Assembly (NCBI GenBank): GCA_964057225.1 | Contig: OZ059898.1 | Location: forward strand, 14,719,267-14,783,266 | Direction of reading: 5' to 3' | Source of the DNA: Auanema rhodensis | Lineage: Eukaryota; Nematoda; Chromadorea; Rhabditida; Rhabditidae | DNA length: 64,000 bases | Shown here: positions 21,390 through 35,200 of the stretch, piece by piece | Layout: each line of letters opens with the position of its first letter | Position numbering within the stretch: the stretch's first letter is position 1 | Notes under the pieces: generated by a model | Seen by the model: the letters and a program-made list of their open reading frames with translations, nothing else | What the model was told of the DNA's origin: nothing | Database searches by the model: none | Translations under genes and position numbers: made by a program

Positions 21390-21934
21390 ATGGATTTCCA
21401 ACGTTATAATCCCACTGGCATGACTTATGTCCTGTGGAAATTATACGAATCCATCGTTGAGTACGATGGAGAAGGAGTTTTGGCTTATAGGCCAAATCTT
21501 GATATAATTTTAATGGTTTGTGTATCTCCATTTTATGTTTGATTATTTGATTACTTTAGTTTATCGAAGATCACCAAATGTATTATTTGGGGCAGGGCCA
21601 TATAAACTTTGCCACCTTCGTAGATGTAGCTCCCGAAGTGGAGCTTGTTGGTCGAAGGTGCTTAGTTGATCTATGCGCTCATGTATATAATGGTAGGGCC
21701 GGTTTATTAACCGCACGTCCTTGGGCCTGGTACCAGGAAAAGAGTCATTTTTATTATTATTTATTATATAGATTATTGTTTAAAATCTATATTGTTTATG
21801 ATGACTCATTATTTGGTTTGGAACTTAGGGTTTCGCGAGGTTTAGAATATAGTGAAGATTTAATTGCGAGCGAAACTCCTATGTTTCTTGCCTTTGAGTT
21901 TCGAACTCGGTTGCAAATCAAATATGGGTATTGA
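21390..21934 (+). CDS. Antisense two-exon accessory gene of E3, function unknown
   Basis: Exon 1 is 21390-21515 (42 codons, ATG start). The intron is 21516-21559 (44 nt, GT...TTTAG). Exon 2 is 21560-21934. The predicted protein is 166 aa. The E2 copy (55719-56252) has the same intron position and phase 0, and about half of aligned residues are identical by eye. Shared words include GMT-x-VL-x-KLY, VLAYRP, MFIED at the exon junction, YLG-x-G, DLCAH, PW-x-WY and LFKIY. No transmembrane segment, zinc motif or known domain is recognised. AATAAA (21938-21943) follows the stop. It is transcribed against the retroelement genome and is the only intact gene in E3, which suggests it is selected for itself. 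It could regulate the element, counter host silencing or be cargo. Function is open. Confidence 0.75.
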
Positions 21935-21937
21935 CTG

Positions 21938-21943
21938 AATAAA
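21938..21943 (+). terminator. Poly(A) signal of the E3 antisense gene
   Basis: AATAAA three bases after the stop codon, followed by a GT/T-rich stretch. The E2 gene has AATAAA at 56269-56274. Confidence 0.6.
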
Positions 21944-22909
21944 GTTTGTACTCTGTGTTTTTATTTTTGTGCACTTTGCTCTGTTTTCGTCAAGAAAATG
22001 GACTTATGTTTGCAATCTTTTCCTCATTCCTTTTCCCTTAAATAGCATGTTTTGCTCAAAATGTTTTCGACATTGTGCATGCTAATGAGGTTTGAGGAGA
22101 GTTATTGAAAAGGCTGTCCTTTTTCTTGATCAAAATAAGCAAAAGTGCGTTTTCCTAAGCGAATTTCTTTTTAAAAATGAGAAAAATACGTCTATTTTTA
22201 AACATTTCCAATTTACTTAGGATTACTGTAGGAAATAAGGGGTATCTTATGAGTTGAAACAACGAAATGATTTGAGGAAGGTGACATAATCTACGGGGAT
22301 AAAATCCGTAGCAGTTATGCTTCCGCCAACTTGACCTGACTGTCAAATAAGAGCTGAGAAGTCTTATTGCAGATTTACCAGGCTTTTTCGGACTAGTGTG
22401 GTCTCTTTTTATATTCAATTTATGTAACCGTTTTTGGTTTCCCGCAAAATAATATGTAAAATGATCTTTTACGTCTGAATATAATAATTTTTCAAAATTC
22501 TAGTCCTGACCACAAAATATACAAACTATAATCAATTGCGCGCGTCTTATAACTTTTTGTTCCAATAATCAAACTTCTCTATGCCCAAAAAAAAAATGTG
22601 AACAATTATAATTTCTCGTTTGGCGAAATTGTCCTCTATTTCAATCCAAACGTCCTCAAAATGGCATGAGAAGCGGTACAAGATACGATATAGAAAAGGG
22701 TGGACATTCAGACGGTTTTAAATTGAGGACGGTGGGCAAAAATTTTTATTGGTCCTATCTCGCATTTAAGCGAGATCCCTTGTATCTGTACCTTAAAACA
22801 AATTGGCGCCTTCATTTTGTTGTTTCAAGTGGAGGAATTTATAATTTAGAATGCAAAAATGGACTTTTACAATAAAAAAAATTTTTTTTTTTTCAAAAGA
22901 TGAGTTCGA
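21944..22909 (-). other. E3 5' leader RNA region
   Basis: Noncoding on minus but conserved with E2 56275-57222. Conserved structures are CTACGG/CCGTAG (22291-22296, 22306-22311); the crossing pairs GGACTA (22390-22395) with TAGTCC (22501-22506) and GTGGTC (22398-22403) with GACCAC (22508-22513); and a hairpin ATCTCGC/GCGAGAT (22757-22763, 22770-22776) whose stem differs in E2 by a compensated pair. This is where packaging and dimerisation signals of a retroelement are expected. Confidence 0.6.
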
Positions 22910-22922
22910 GGTGGAACCTCCA
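22910..22922 (-). promoter_or_regulatory. E3 primer-binding site (tRNA-Gln)
   Basis: On minus, TGGAGGTTCCACC starts directly after the 5' LTR. Its complement GGTGGAACCTCCA equals the 3' end of eukaryotic tRNA-Gln with CCA. The E2 site (57223-57235) is identical. Confidence 0.85.
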
Positions 22923-23267
22923 CGTTCCGTTATGCTCCTGCGTCGATAATATAAACCATTGTAGTTTATACTATGACGCGCATAGTATTCCTTGGTGTAG
23001 CGGTAAGGAATAAAGAGCATAAGGTCAATCATAAGATAAAAGAGAGAAAGATTTATTGGCATGAAACTACAACAATAATATACAAAGATAAAGATACAAT
23101 ACAATAAGATAAATATAAGTATAAAGACTAAACTACAAGCCGTCCATGAGCTTGCTAAGAGGCGAACTCCCGACCAAGGGAACGAGGGAAGGCGGAGCCA
23201 TTCCTCGGTCCTCTGGTGGTCTGGCTCTAACCCTTCAGCTACATATATGGGGAGTCCGAATGGAACG
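22923..23267 (-). repeat. E3 right LTR (5' LTR)
   Basis: 345 bp, identical to 19705-20049, which implies a recent insertion. Followed by the CTAA target duplication. Confidence 0.95.
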
Positions 23268-23271
23268 CTAA
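23268..23271. repeat. Target-site duplication CTAA, right of E3
   Basis: Second copy of the duplication at 19701-19704. The array spacer resumes here. Confidence 0.9.
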
Positions 23272-26200
23272 ATCTCTTTTCTGCTTTTAATCTTATTCTT
23301 AGAAGTTAATACGGGACCAATTCATCATTGTTACTTCCCTTGTTCCTTACTCACTTCCTCGAGGTAAATGATAGAAGAAGTAGTATCATAAGAACAGTTA
23401 CCGTGTCCCATGTGGTCTAGTGGTTAGGATTCGTGGTTTTCACCCACGCGGCCCGGGTTCGATTCCCGGCATGGGAAGCCATCTTTTGGCATCTTCTCTT
23501 CTGAATTTCCATATTTTGAAATTAGCTCTCTTCTAAATCTCTTTTCTGCTTTTAATCTTATTCTTAGAAGTTAATACGGGACCAATTCATCATTGTTACT
23601 TCCCTTGTTCCTTACTCACTTCCTCGAGGTAAATGATAGAAGAAGTAGTATCATAAGAACAGTTAACGAGTCCCATGTGGTCTAGTGGTTAGGATTCGTG
23701 GTTTTCACCCACGCGGCCCGGGTTCGATTCCCGGCATGGGAAGCCATCTTTTGGCATCTTCTCTTCTGAATTTCCATATTTTGAAATCAGCTCTCTTCTA
23801 AATCTCTTTTCTGCTTTTAATCTTATTCTTAGAAATTAATACGGGACCAATTCATCATTGTTACTTCCCTTGTTCCTTACTCACTTCCTCGAGGTAAATG
23901 ATAGGAGAAGTAGTATCATAAGAACAGTTAACGTGTCCCATGTGGTCTAGTGGTTAGGATTCGTGGTTTTCACCCACGCGGCCCGGGTTCGATTCCCGGC
24001 ATGGGAAGCCATCTTTTGGCATCTTCTCTTCTGAATTTCCATATTTTGAAATCAGCTCTCTTCTAAATCTCTTTTCTGCTTTTAATCTTATTCTTAGAAG
24101 TTAATACGGGACCAATTCATCATTGTTACTTCCCTTGTTCCTTACTCACTTCCTCGAGGTAAATGATAGAAGAAGTAGTATCATAAGAACAGTTAACGTG
24201 TCCCATGTGGTCTAGTGGTTAGGATTCGTGGTTTTCACCCACGCGGCCCGGGTTCGATTCCCGGCATGGGAAGCCATCTTTTGGCATCTTCTCTTCTGAA
24301 TTTCCACATTTTGAAATCAGCTCTCTTCTAAATCTCTTTTCTGCTTTTAATCGTTTTGTTAGAAGTTAATACGGGGCCGATTCGTCGTTGTTACTTCCCT
24401 TGTTGCTTATTCACTTCCTCGAGGTAAATGATAGAAGAAGTAGTATCATAAGAACAGTTAACGTGTCCCATGTGGTCTAGTGGTTAGGATTCGTGGTTTT
24501 CACCCACGCGGCCCGGGTTCGATTCCCGGCATGGGAAGCCATCTTTTGGCATCTTCTCTTCTGAATTTCCATATTTTGAAATCAGCTCTCTTCTAAATCT
24601 CTTTTCTGCTTTTAATCGTTTTGTTAGAAGTTAATACGGGACCAATTCATCATTGTTACTTCCCTTGTTCCTTACTCACTTCCTCGAGGTAAATGATAGA
24701 AGAAGTAGTATCATAAGAACAGTTAACGTGTCCCATGTGGTCTAGTGGTTAGGATTCGTGGTTTTCACCCACGCGGCCCGGGTTCGATTCCCGGCATGGG
24801 AAGCCATCTTTTGGCATCTTCTCTTCTGAATTTCCACATTTTGAAATCAGCTCTCTTCTAAATCTCTTTTCTGCTTTTAATCTTATTCTTAGAAGTTAAT
24901 ACGGGACCAATTCATCATTGTTACTTCCCTTGTTCCTTACTCACTTCCTCGAGGTAAATGATAGAAGAAGTAGTATCATAAGAACAGTTAACGTGTCCCA
25001 TGTGGTCTAGTGGTTAGGATTCGTGGTTTTCACCCACGCGGCCCGGGTTCGATTCCCGGCATGGGAAGCCATCTTTTGGCATCTTCTCTTCTGAATTTCC
25101 ATATTTTGAAATTAGCTCTCTTCTAAATCTCTTTTCTGCTTTTAATCTTATTCTTAGAAGTTAATACGGGACCAATTCATCATTGTTACTTCCCTTGTTC
25201 CTTACTCACTTCCTCGAGGTAAATGATAGAAGAAGTAGTATCATAAGAACAGTTAACGTGTCCCATGTGGTCTAGTGGTTAGGATTCGTGGTTTTCACCC
25301 ACGCGGCCCGGGTTCGATTCCCGGCATGGGAAGCCATCTTTTGGCATCTTCTCTTCTGAATTTCCATATTTTGAAATTAGCTCTCTTCTAAATCTCTTTT
25401 CTGCTTTTAATCTTATTCTTAGAAGTTAATACGGGACCAATTCATCATTGTTACTTCCCTTGTTCCTTACTCACTTCCTCGAGGTAAATGATAGAAGAAG
25501 TAGTATCATAAGAACAGTTAACGTGTCCCATGTGGTCTAGTGGTTAGGATTCGTGGTTTTCACCCACGCGGCCCGGGTTCGATTCCCGGCATGGGAAGCC
25601 ATCTTTTGGCATCTTCTCTTCTGAATTTCCATATTTTGAAATCAGCTCTCTTCTAAATCTCTTTTCTGCTTTTAATCTTATTCTTAGAAGTTAATACGGG
25701 ACCAATTCATCATTGTTACTTCCCTTGTTCCTTACTCACTTCCTCGAGGTAAATGATAGAAGAAGTAGTATCATAAGAACAGTTAACGTGTCCCATGTGG
25801 TCTAGTGGTTAGGATTCGTGGTTTTCACCCACGCGGCCCGGGTTCGATTCCCGGCATGGGAAGCCATCTTTTGGCATCTTCTCTTCTGAATTTCCACATT
25901 TTGAAATCAGCTCTCTTCTAAATCTCTTTTCTGCTTTTAATCGTTTTGTTAGAAGTTAATACGGGGCCGATTCATCGTTGTTACTTCCCTTGTTGCTTAT
26001 TCACTTCCTCGAGGTAAATGATAGAAGAAGTAGTATCATAAGAACAGTTAACGTGTCCCATGTGGTCTAGTGGTTAGGATTCGTGGTTTTCACCCACGCG
26101 GCCCGGGTTCGATTCCCGGCATGGGAAGCCATCTTTTGGCATCTTCTCTTCTGAATTTCCACATTTTGAAATCAGCTCTCTTCTAAATCTCTTTTCTGCT

Positions 26201-29200
26201 TTTAATCTTTTTGTTAGAAGTTAATACGGGACCAATTCATCATTCTTACTTCCCTTGTTCTTTATTCACTTCCTCGAGGTAAATGATAGAAGAAGTAGTA
26301 TCATAAGAACAGTTAACGTGTCCCATGTGGTCTAGTGGTTAGGATTCGTGGTTTTCACCCACGCGGCCCGGGTTCGATTCCCGGCATGGGAAGCCATCTT
26401 TTGGCATCTTCTCTTCTGAATTTCCATATTTTGAAATCAGCTCTCTTCTAAATCTCTTTTCTGCTTTTAATCGTTTTGTTAGAAGTTAATACGGGACCAA
26501 TTCATCATTGTTACTTCCCTTGTTCCTTACTCACTTCCTCGAGGTAAATGATAGAAGAAGTAGTATCATAAGAACAGTTAACGTGTCCCATGTGGTCTAG
26601 TGGTTAGGATTCGTGGTTTTCACCCACGCGGCCCGGGTTCGATTCCCGGCATGGGAAGCCATCTTTTGGCATCTTCTCTTCTGAATTTCCACATTTTGAA
26701 ATCAGCTCTCTTCTAAATCTCTTTTCTGCTTTTAATCGTTTTGTTAGAAGTTAATACGGGGCCGATTCGTCGTTGTTACTTCCCTTGTTGCTTATTCACT
26801 TCCTCGAGGTAAATGATAGAAGAAGTAGTATCATAAGAACAGTCAACGTGTCCCATGTGGTCTAGTGGTTAGGATTCGTGGTTTTCACCCACGCGGCCCG
26901 GGTTCGATTCCCGGCATGGGAAGCCATCTTTTGGCATCTTCTCTTCTGAATTTCCACATTTTGAAATCAGCTCTCTTCTAAATCTCTTTTCTGCTTTTAA
27001 TCGTTTTGTTAGAAGTTAATACGGGGCCGATTCGTCGTTGTTACTTCCCTTGTTGCTTATTCACTTCCTCGAGGTAAATGATAGAAGAAGTAGTATCATA
27101 AGAACAGTTAACGTGTCCCATGTGGTCTAGTGGTTAGGATTCGTGGTTTTCACCCACGCGGCCCGGGTTCGATTCCCGGCATGGGAAGCCATCTTTTGGC
27201 ATCTTCTCTTCTGAATTTCCATATTTTGAAATCAGCTCTCTTCTAAATCTCTTTTCTGCTTTTAATCGTTTTGTTAGAAGTTAATACGGGACCAATTCAT
27301 CATTGTTACTTCCCTTGTTCCTTACTCACTTCCTCGAGGTAAATGATAGAAGAAGTAGTATCATAAGAACAGTTAACGTGTCCCATGTGGTCTAGTGGTT
27401 AGGATTCGTGGTTTTCACCCACGCGGCCCGGGTTCGATTCCCGGCATGGGAAGCCATCTTTTGGCATCTTCTCTTCTGAATTTCCACATTTTGAAATCAG
27501 CTCTCTTCTAAATCTCTTTTCTGCTTTTAATCTTATTCTTAGAAGTTAATACGGGACCAATTCATCATTGTTACTTCCCTTGTTCCTTACTCACTTCCTC
27601 GAGGTAAATGATAGAAGAAGTAGTATCATAAGAACAGTTAACGTGTCCCATGTGGTCTAGTGGTTAGGATTCGTGGTTTTCACCCACGCGGCCCGGGTTC
27701 GATTCCCGGCATGGGAAGCCATCTTTTGGCATCTTCTCTTCTGAATTTCCATATTTTGAAATTAGCTCTCTTCTAAATCTCTTTTCTGCTTTTAATCTTA
27801 TTCTTAGAAGTTAATACGGGACCAATTCATCATTGTTACTTCCCTTGTTCCTTACTCACTTCCTCGAGGTAAATGATAGAAGAAGTAGTATCATAAGAAC
27901 AGTTAACGTGTCCCATGTGGTCTAGTGGTTAGGATTCGTGGTTTTCACCCACGCGGCCCGGGTTCGATTCCCGGCATGGGAAGCCATCTTTTGGCATCTT
28001 CTCTTCTGAATTTCCATATTTTGAAATTAGCTCTCTTCTAAATCTCTTTTCTGCTTTTAATCTTATTCTTAGAAGTTAATACGGGACCAATTCATCATTG
28101 TTACTTCCCTTGTTCCTTACTCACTTCCTCGAGGTAAATGATAGAAGAAGTAGTATCATAAGAACAGTTAACGTGTCCCATGTGGTCTAGTGGTTAGGAT
28201 TCGTGGTTTTCACCCACGCGGCCCGGGTTCGATTCCCGGCATGGGAAGCCATCTTTTGGCATCTTCTCTTCTGAATTTCCATATTTTGAAATCAGCTCTC
28301 TTCTAAATCTCTTTTCTGCTTTTAATCTTATTCTTAGAAGTTAATACGGGACCAATTCATCATTGTTACTTCCCTTGTTCCTTACTCACTTCCTCGAGGT
28401 AAATGATAGAAGAAGTAGTATCATAAGAACAGTTAACGTGTCCCATGTGGTCTAGTGGTTAGGATTCGTGGTTTTCACCCACGCGGCCCGGGTTCGATTC
28501 CCGGCATGGGAAGCCATCTTTTGGCATCTTCTCTTCTGAATTTCCACATTTTGAAATCAGCTCTCTTCTAAATCTCTTTTCTGCTTTTAATCGTTTTGTT
28601 AGAAGTTAATACGGGGCCGATTCATCGTTGTTACTTCCCTTGTTGCTTATTCACTTCCTCGAGGTAAATGATAGAAGAAGTAGTATCATAAGAACAGTTA
28701 ACGTGTCCCATGTGGTCTAGTGGTTAGGATTCGTGGTTTTCACCCACGCGGCCCGGGTTCGATTCCCGGCATGGGAAGCCATCTTTTGGCATCTTCTCTT
28801 CTGAATTTCCACATTTTGAAATCAGCTCTCTTCTAAATCTCTTTTCTGCTTTTAATCTTTTTGTTAGAAGTTAATACGGGACCAATTCATCATTCTTACT
28901 TCCCTTGTTCTTTATTCACTTCCTCGAGGTAAATGATAGAAGAAGTAGTATCATAAGAACAGTTAACGTGTCCCATGTGGTCTAGTGGTTAGGATTCGTG
29001 GTTTTCACCCACGCGGCCCGGGTTCGATTCCCGGCATGGGAAGCCATCTTTTGGCATCTTCTCTTCTGAATTTCCATATTTTGAAATCAGCTCTCTTCTA
29101 AATCTCTTTTCTGCTTTTAATCGTTTTGTTAGAAGTTAATACGGGACCAATTCATCATTGTTACTTCCCTTGTTCCTTACTCACTTCCTCGAGGTAAATG

Positions 29201-32200
29201 ATAGAAGAAGTAGTATCATAAGAACAGTTAACGTGTCCCATGTGGTCTAGTGGTTAGGATTCGTGGTTTTCACCCACGCGGCCCGGGTTCGATTCCCGGC
29301 ATGGGAAGCCATCTTTTGGCATCTTCTCTTCTGAATTTCCACATTTTGAAATCAGCTCTCTTCTAAATCTCTTTTCTGCTTTTAATCGTTTTGTTAGAAG
29401 TTAATACGGGGCCGATTCGTCGTTGTTACTTCCCTTGTTGCTTATTCACTTCCTCGAGGTAAATGATAGAAGAAGTAGTATCATAAGAACAGTCAACGTG
29501 TCCCATGTGGTCTAGTGGTTAGGATTCGTGGTTTTCACCCACGCGGCCCGGGTTCGATTCCCGGCATGGGAAGCCATCTTTTGGCATCTTCTCTTCTGAA
29601 TTTCCATATTTTGAAATCAGCTCTCTTCTAAATCTCTTTTCTGCTTTTAATCGTTTTGTTAGAAGTTAATACGGGACCAATTCATCATTGTTACTTCCCT
29701 TGTTCCTTACTCACTTCCTCGAGGTAAATGATAGAAGAAGTAGTATCATAAGAACAGTTAACGTGTCCCATGTGGTCTAGTGGTTAGGATTCGTGGTTTT
29801 CACCCACGCGGCCCGGGTTCGATTCCCGGCATGGGAAGCCATCTTTTGGCATCTTCTCTTCTGAATTTCCACATTTTGAAATCAGCTCTCTTCTAAATCT
29901 CTTTTCTGCTTTTAATCTTTTTGTTAGAAGTTAATACGGGACCAATTCATCATTGTTACTTCCCTTGTTCCTTACTCACTTCCTCGAGGTAAATGATAGA
30001 AGAAGTAGTATCATAAGAACAGTTGACGTGTCCCATGTGGTCTAGTGGTTAGGATTCGTGGTTTTCACCCACGCGGCCCGGGTTCGATTCCCGGCATGGG
30101 AAGCCATCTTTTGGCATCTTCTCTTCTGAATTTCCATATTTTGAAATCAGCTCTCTTCTAAATCTCTTTTCTGCTTTTAATCGTTTTGTTAGAAGTTAAT
30201 ACGGGACCAATTCATCATTGTTACTTCCCTTGTTCCTTACTCACTTCCTCGAGGTAAATGATAGAAGAAGTAGTATCATAAGAACAGTTAACGTGTCCCA
30301 TGTGGTCTAGTGGTTAGGATTCGTGGTTTTCACCCACGCGGCCCGGGTTCGATTCCCGGCATGGGAAGCCATCTTTTGGCATCTTCTCTTCTGAATTTCC
30401 ACATTTTGAAATCAGCTCTCTTCTAAATCTCTTTTCTGCTTTTAATCTCATTCTTAGAAGTTAATACGGGACCAATTCATCATTGTTACTTCCCTTGTTC
30501 CTTACTCACTTCCTCGAGGTAAATGATAGAAGAAGTAGTATCATAAGAACAGTTGACGTGTCCCATGTGGTCTAGTGGTTAGGATTCGTGGTTTTCACCC
30601 ACGCGGCCCGGGTTCGATTCCCGGCATGGGAAGCCATCTTTTGGCATCTTCTCTTCTGAATTTCCATATTTTGAAATCAGCTCTCTTCTAAATCTCTTTT
30701 CTGCTTTTAATCTTATTCTTAGAAGTTAATACGGGACCAATTCATCATTGTTACTTCCCTTGTTCCTTACTCACTTCCTTGAGGTAAATGATAGAAGAAG
30801 TAGTATCATAAGAACAGTTAACGTGTCCCATGTGGTCTAGTGGTTAGGATTCGTGGTTTTCACCCACGCGGCCCGGGTTCGATTCCCGGCATGGGAAGCC
30901 ATCTTTTGGCATCTTCTCTTCTGAATTTCCACATTTTGAAATCAGCTCTCTTCTAAATCTCTTTTCTGCTTTTAATCGTTTTGTTAGAAGTTAATACGGG
31001 GCCGATTCGTCGTTGTTACTTCCCTTGTTGCTTATTCACTTCCTCGAGGTAAATGATAGAAGAAGTAGTATCATAAGAACAGTTAACGTGTCCCATGTGG
31101 TCTAGTGGTTAGGATTCGTGGTTTTCACCCACGCGGCCCGGGTTCGATTCCCGGCATGGGAAGCCATCTTTTGGCATCTTCTCTTCTGAATTTCCACATT
31201 TTGAAATCAGCTCTCTTCTAAATCTCTTTTCTGCTTTTAATCGTTTTGTTAGAAGTTAATACGGGGCCGATTCGTTGTTGTTACTTCCCTTGTTGCTTAC
31301 TCACTTCCTCGAGGTAAATGATAGAAGAAGTAGTATCATAAGAACAGTTAACGTGTCCCATGTGGTCTAGTGGTTAGGATTCGTGGTTTTCACCCACGCG
31401 GCCCGGGTTCGATTCCCGGCATGGGAAGCCATCTTTTGGCATCTTCTCTTCTGAATTTCCATATTTTGAAATTAGCTCTCTTCTAAATCTCTTTTCTGCT
31501 TTTAATCTTATTCTTAGAAGTTAATACGGGACCAATTCATCATTGTTACTTCCCTTGTTCCTTACTCACTTCCTCGAGGTAAATGATAGAAGAAGTAGTA
31601 TCATAAGAACAGTTAACGTGTCCCATGTGGTCTAGTGGTTAGGATTCGTGGTTTTCACCCACGCGGCCCGGGTTCGATTCCCGGCATGGGAAGCCATCTT
31701 TTGGCATCTTCTCTTCTGAATTTCCATATTTTGAAATCAGCTCTCTTCTAAATCTCTTTTCTGCTTTTAATCTTATTCTTAGAAGTTAATACGGGACCAA
31801 TTCATCATTGTTACTTCCCTTGTTCCTTACTCACTTCCTCGAGGTAAATGATAGGAGAAGTAGTATCATAAGAACAGTTAACGTGTCCCATGTGGTCTAG
31901 TGGTTAGGATTCGTGGTTTTCACCCACGCGGCCCGGGTTCGATTCCCGGCATGGGAAGCCATCTTTTGGCATCTTCTCTTCTGAATTTCCATATTTTGAA
32001 ATCAGCTCTCTTCTAAATCTCTTTTCTGCTTTTAATCTTATTCTTAGAAGTTAATACGGGACCAATTCATCATTGTTACTTCCCTTGTTCCTTACTCACT
32101 TCCTCGAGGTAAATGATAGAAGAAGTAGTATCATAAGAACAGTTAACGTGTCCCATGTGGTCTAGTGGTTAGGATTCGTGGTTTTCACCCACGCGGCCCG

Positions 32201-35200
32201 GGTTCGATTCCCGGCATGGGAAGCCATCTTTTGGCATCTTCTCTTCTGAATTTCCATATTTTGAAATCAGCTCTCTTCTAAATCTCTTTTCTGCTTTTAA
32301 TCTTATTCTTAGAAGTTAATACGAGACCAATTCATCATTGTTACTTCCCTTGTTTCTTACTCACTTCCTCGAGGTAAATGATAGAAGAAGTAGTATCATA
32401 AGAACAGTTAACGTGTCCCATGTGGTCTAGTGGTTAGGATTCGTGGTTTTCACCCACGCGGCCCGGGTTCGATTCCCGGCATGGGAAGCCATCTTTTGGC
32501 ATCTTCTCTTCTGAATTTCCATATTTTGAAATTAGCTCTCTTCTAAATCTCTTTTCTGCTTTTAATCTTATTCTTAGAAGTTAATACGGGACCAATTCAT
32601 CATTGTTACTTCCCTTGTTCCTTACTCACTTCCTCGAGGTAAATGATAGAAGAAGTAGTATCATAAGAACAGTTAACGTGTCCCATGTGGTCTAGTGGTT
32701 AGGATTCGTGGTTTTCACCCACGCGGCCCGGGTTCGATTCCCGGCATGGGAAGCCATCTTTTGGCATCTTCTCTTCTGAATTTCCACATTTTGAAATCAG
32801 CTCTCTTCTAAATCTCTTTTCTGCTTTTAATCGTTTTGTTAGAAGTTAATACGGGGCCGATTCGTCGTTGTTACTTCCCTTGTTGCTTATTCACTTCCTC
32901 GAGGTAAATGATAGAAGAAGTAGTATCATAAGAACAGTTAACGTGTCCCATGTGGTCTAGTGGTTAGGATTCGTGGTTTTCACCCACGCGGCCCGGGTTC
33001 GATTCCCGGCATGGGAAGCCATCTTTTGGCATCTTCTCTTCTGAATTTCCACATTTTGAAATCAGCTCTCTTCTAAATCTCTTTTCTGCTTTTAATCGTT
33101 TTGTTAGAAGTTAATACGGGGCCGATTCGTTGTTGTTACTTCCCTTGTTGCTTACTCACTTCCTCGAGGTAAATGATAGAAGAAGTAGTATCATAAGAAC
33201 AGTTAACGTGTCCCATGTGGTCTAGTGGTTAGGATTCGTGGTTTTCACCCACGCGGCCCGGGTTCGATTCCCGGCATGGGAAGCCATCTTTTGGCATCTT
33301 CTCTTCTGAATTTCCATATTTTGAAATTAGCTCTCTTCTAAATCTCTTTTCTGCTTTTAATCTTATTCTTAGAAGTTAATACGGGACCAATTCATCATTG
33401 TTACTTCCCTTGTTCCTTACTCACTTCCTCGAGGTAAATGATAGAAGAAGTAGTATCATAAGAACAGTTAACGTGTCCCATGTGGTCTAGTGGTTAGGAT
33501 TCGTGGTTTTCACCCACGCGGCCCGGGTTCGATTCCCGGCATGGGAAGCCATCTTTTGGCATCTTCTCTTCTGAATTTCCATATTTTGAAATCAGCTCTC
33601 TTCTAAATCTCTTTTCTGCTTTTAATCTTATTCTTAGAAGTTAATACGAGACCAATTCATCATTGTTACTTCCCTTGTTTCTTACTCACTTCCTCGAGGT
33701 AAATGATAGAAGAAGTAGTATCATAAGAACAGTTAACGTGTCCCATGTGGTCTAGTGGTTAGGATTCGTGGTTTTCACCCACGCGGCCCGGGTTCGATTC
33801 CCGGCATGGGAAGCCATCTTTTGGCATCTTCTCTTCTGAATTTCCACATTTTGAAATCAGCTCTTTTCTAAATCTCTTTTCTGCTTTTAATCTTATTCTT
33901 AGAAGTTAATACGGGACCAATTCATCATTGTTACTTCCCTTGTTCCTTACTCACTTCCTCGAGGTAAATGATAGGAGAAGTAGTATCATAAGAACAGTTG
34001 ACGTGTCCCATGTGGTCTAGTGGTTAGGATTCGTGGTTTTCACCCACGCCGCCCGGGTTCGATTCCCGGCATGGGAAGCCATCTTTTGGCATCTTCTCTT
34101 CTGAATTTCCACATTTTGAAATCAGCTCTTTTCTAAATCTCTTTTCTGCTTTTAATCTTATTCTTAGAAGTTAATACGGGGCCGATTCGTCGTTGTTACT
34201 TCCCTTGTTGCTTACTCACTTCCTCGAGGTAAATGATAGAAGAAGTAGTATCATAAGAACAGTTAACGTGTCCCATGTGGTCTAGTGGTTAGGATTCGTG
34301 GTTTTCACCCACGCGGCCCGGGTTCGATTCCCGGCATGGGAAGCCATCTTTTGGCATCTTCTCTTCTGAATTTCCACATTTTGAAATCAGCTCTCTTCTA
34401 AATCTCTTTTCTGCTTTTAATCTTATTCTTAGAAGTTAATACGGGACCAATTCATCATTGTTACTTCCCTTGTTCCTTACTCACTTCCTCGAGGTAAATG
34501 ATAGAAGAAGTAGTATCATAAGAACAGTTAACGTGTCCCATGTGGTCTAGTGGTTAGGATTCGTGGTTTTCACCCACGCGGCCCGGGTTCGATTCCCGGC
34601 ATGGGAAGCCATCTTTTGGCATCTTCTCTTCTGAATTTCCATATTTTGAAATCAGCTCTCTTCTAAATCTCTTTCCTGCTTTTAATCTTATTCTTAGAAG
34701 TTAATACGGGACCAATTCATCATTGGTACTTCCCTTGTTCCTTACTCACTTCCTCGAGGTAAATGATAGGAGAAGTAGTATCATAAGAACAGTTAACGTG
34801 TCCCATGTGGTCTAGTGGTTAGGATTCGTGGTTTTCACCCACGCGGCCCGGGTTCGATTCCCGGCATGGGAAGCCATCTTTTGGCATCTTCTCTTCTGAA
34901 TTTCCACATTTTGAAATCAGCTCTCTTCTAAATCTCTTTTCTGCTTTTAATCGTTTTGTTAGAAGTTAATACGGGGCCGATTCGTCGTTGTTACTTCCCT
35001 TGTTGCTTATTCACTTCCTCGAGGTAAATGATAGAAGAAGTAGTATCATAAGAACAGTTAACGTGTCCCATGTGGTCTAGTGGTTAGGATTCGTGGTTTT
35101 CACCCACGCGGCCCGGGTTCGATTCCCGGCATGGGAAGCCATCTTTTGGCATCTTCTCTTCTGAATTTCCATATTTTGAAATCAGCTCTCTTCTAAATCT

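Larger units (their letters stand above)
19705..23267 (-). mobile_element. E3: small non-autonomous LTR element related to E2
   Basis: A 3563-bp element with two identical 345-bp LTRs, a 4-bp target duplication, a tRNA-Gln primer-binding site next to the right LTR and a polypurine tract next to the left LTR. Genomic RNA therefore reads on minus. It keeps the E2-type leader, the start of gag and the E2-type 3' untranslated block, but lacks the rest of gag, env, protease, RT and integrase. It must be mobilised in trans. It also carries an intact antisense two-exon gene on plus. Sequence divergence from E2 is substantial, so E3 is an established satellite and not a fresh deletion of this E2 copy. 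It sits in a tRNA spacer and leaves the 265-bp grid intact. Confidence 0.92.
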
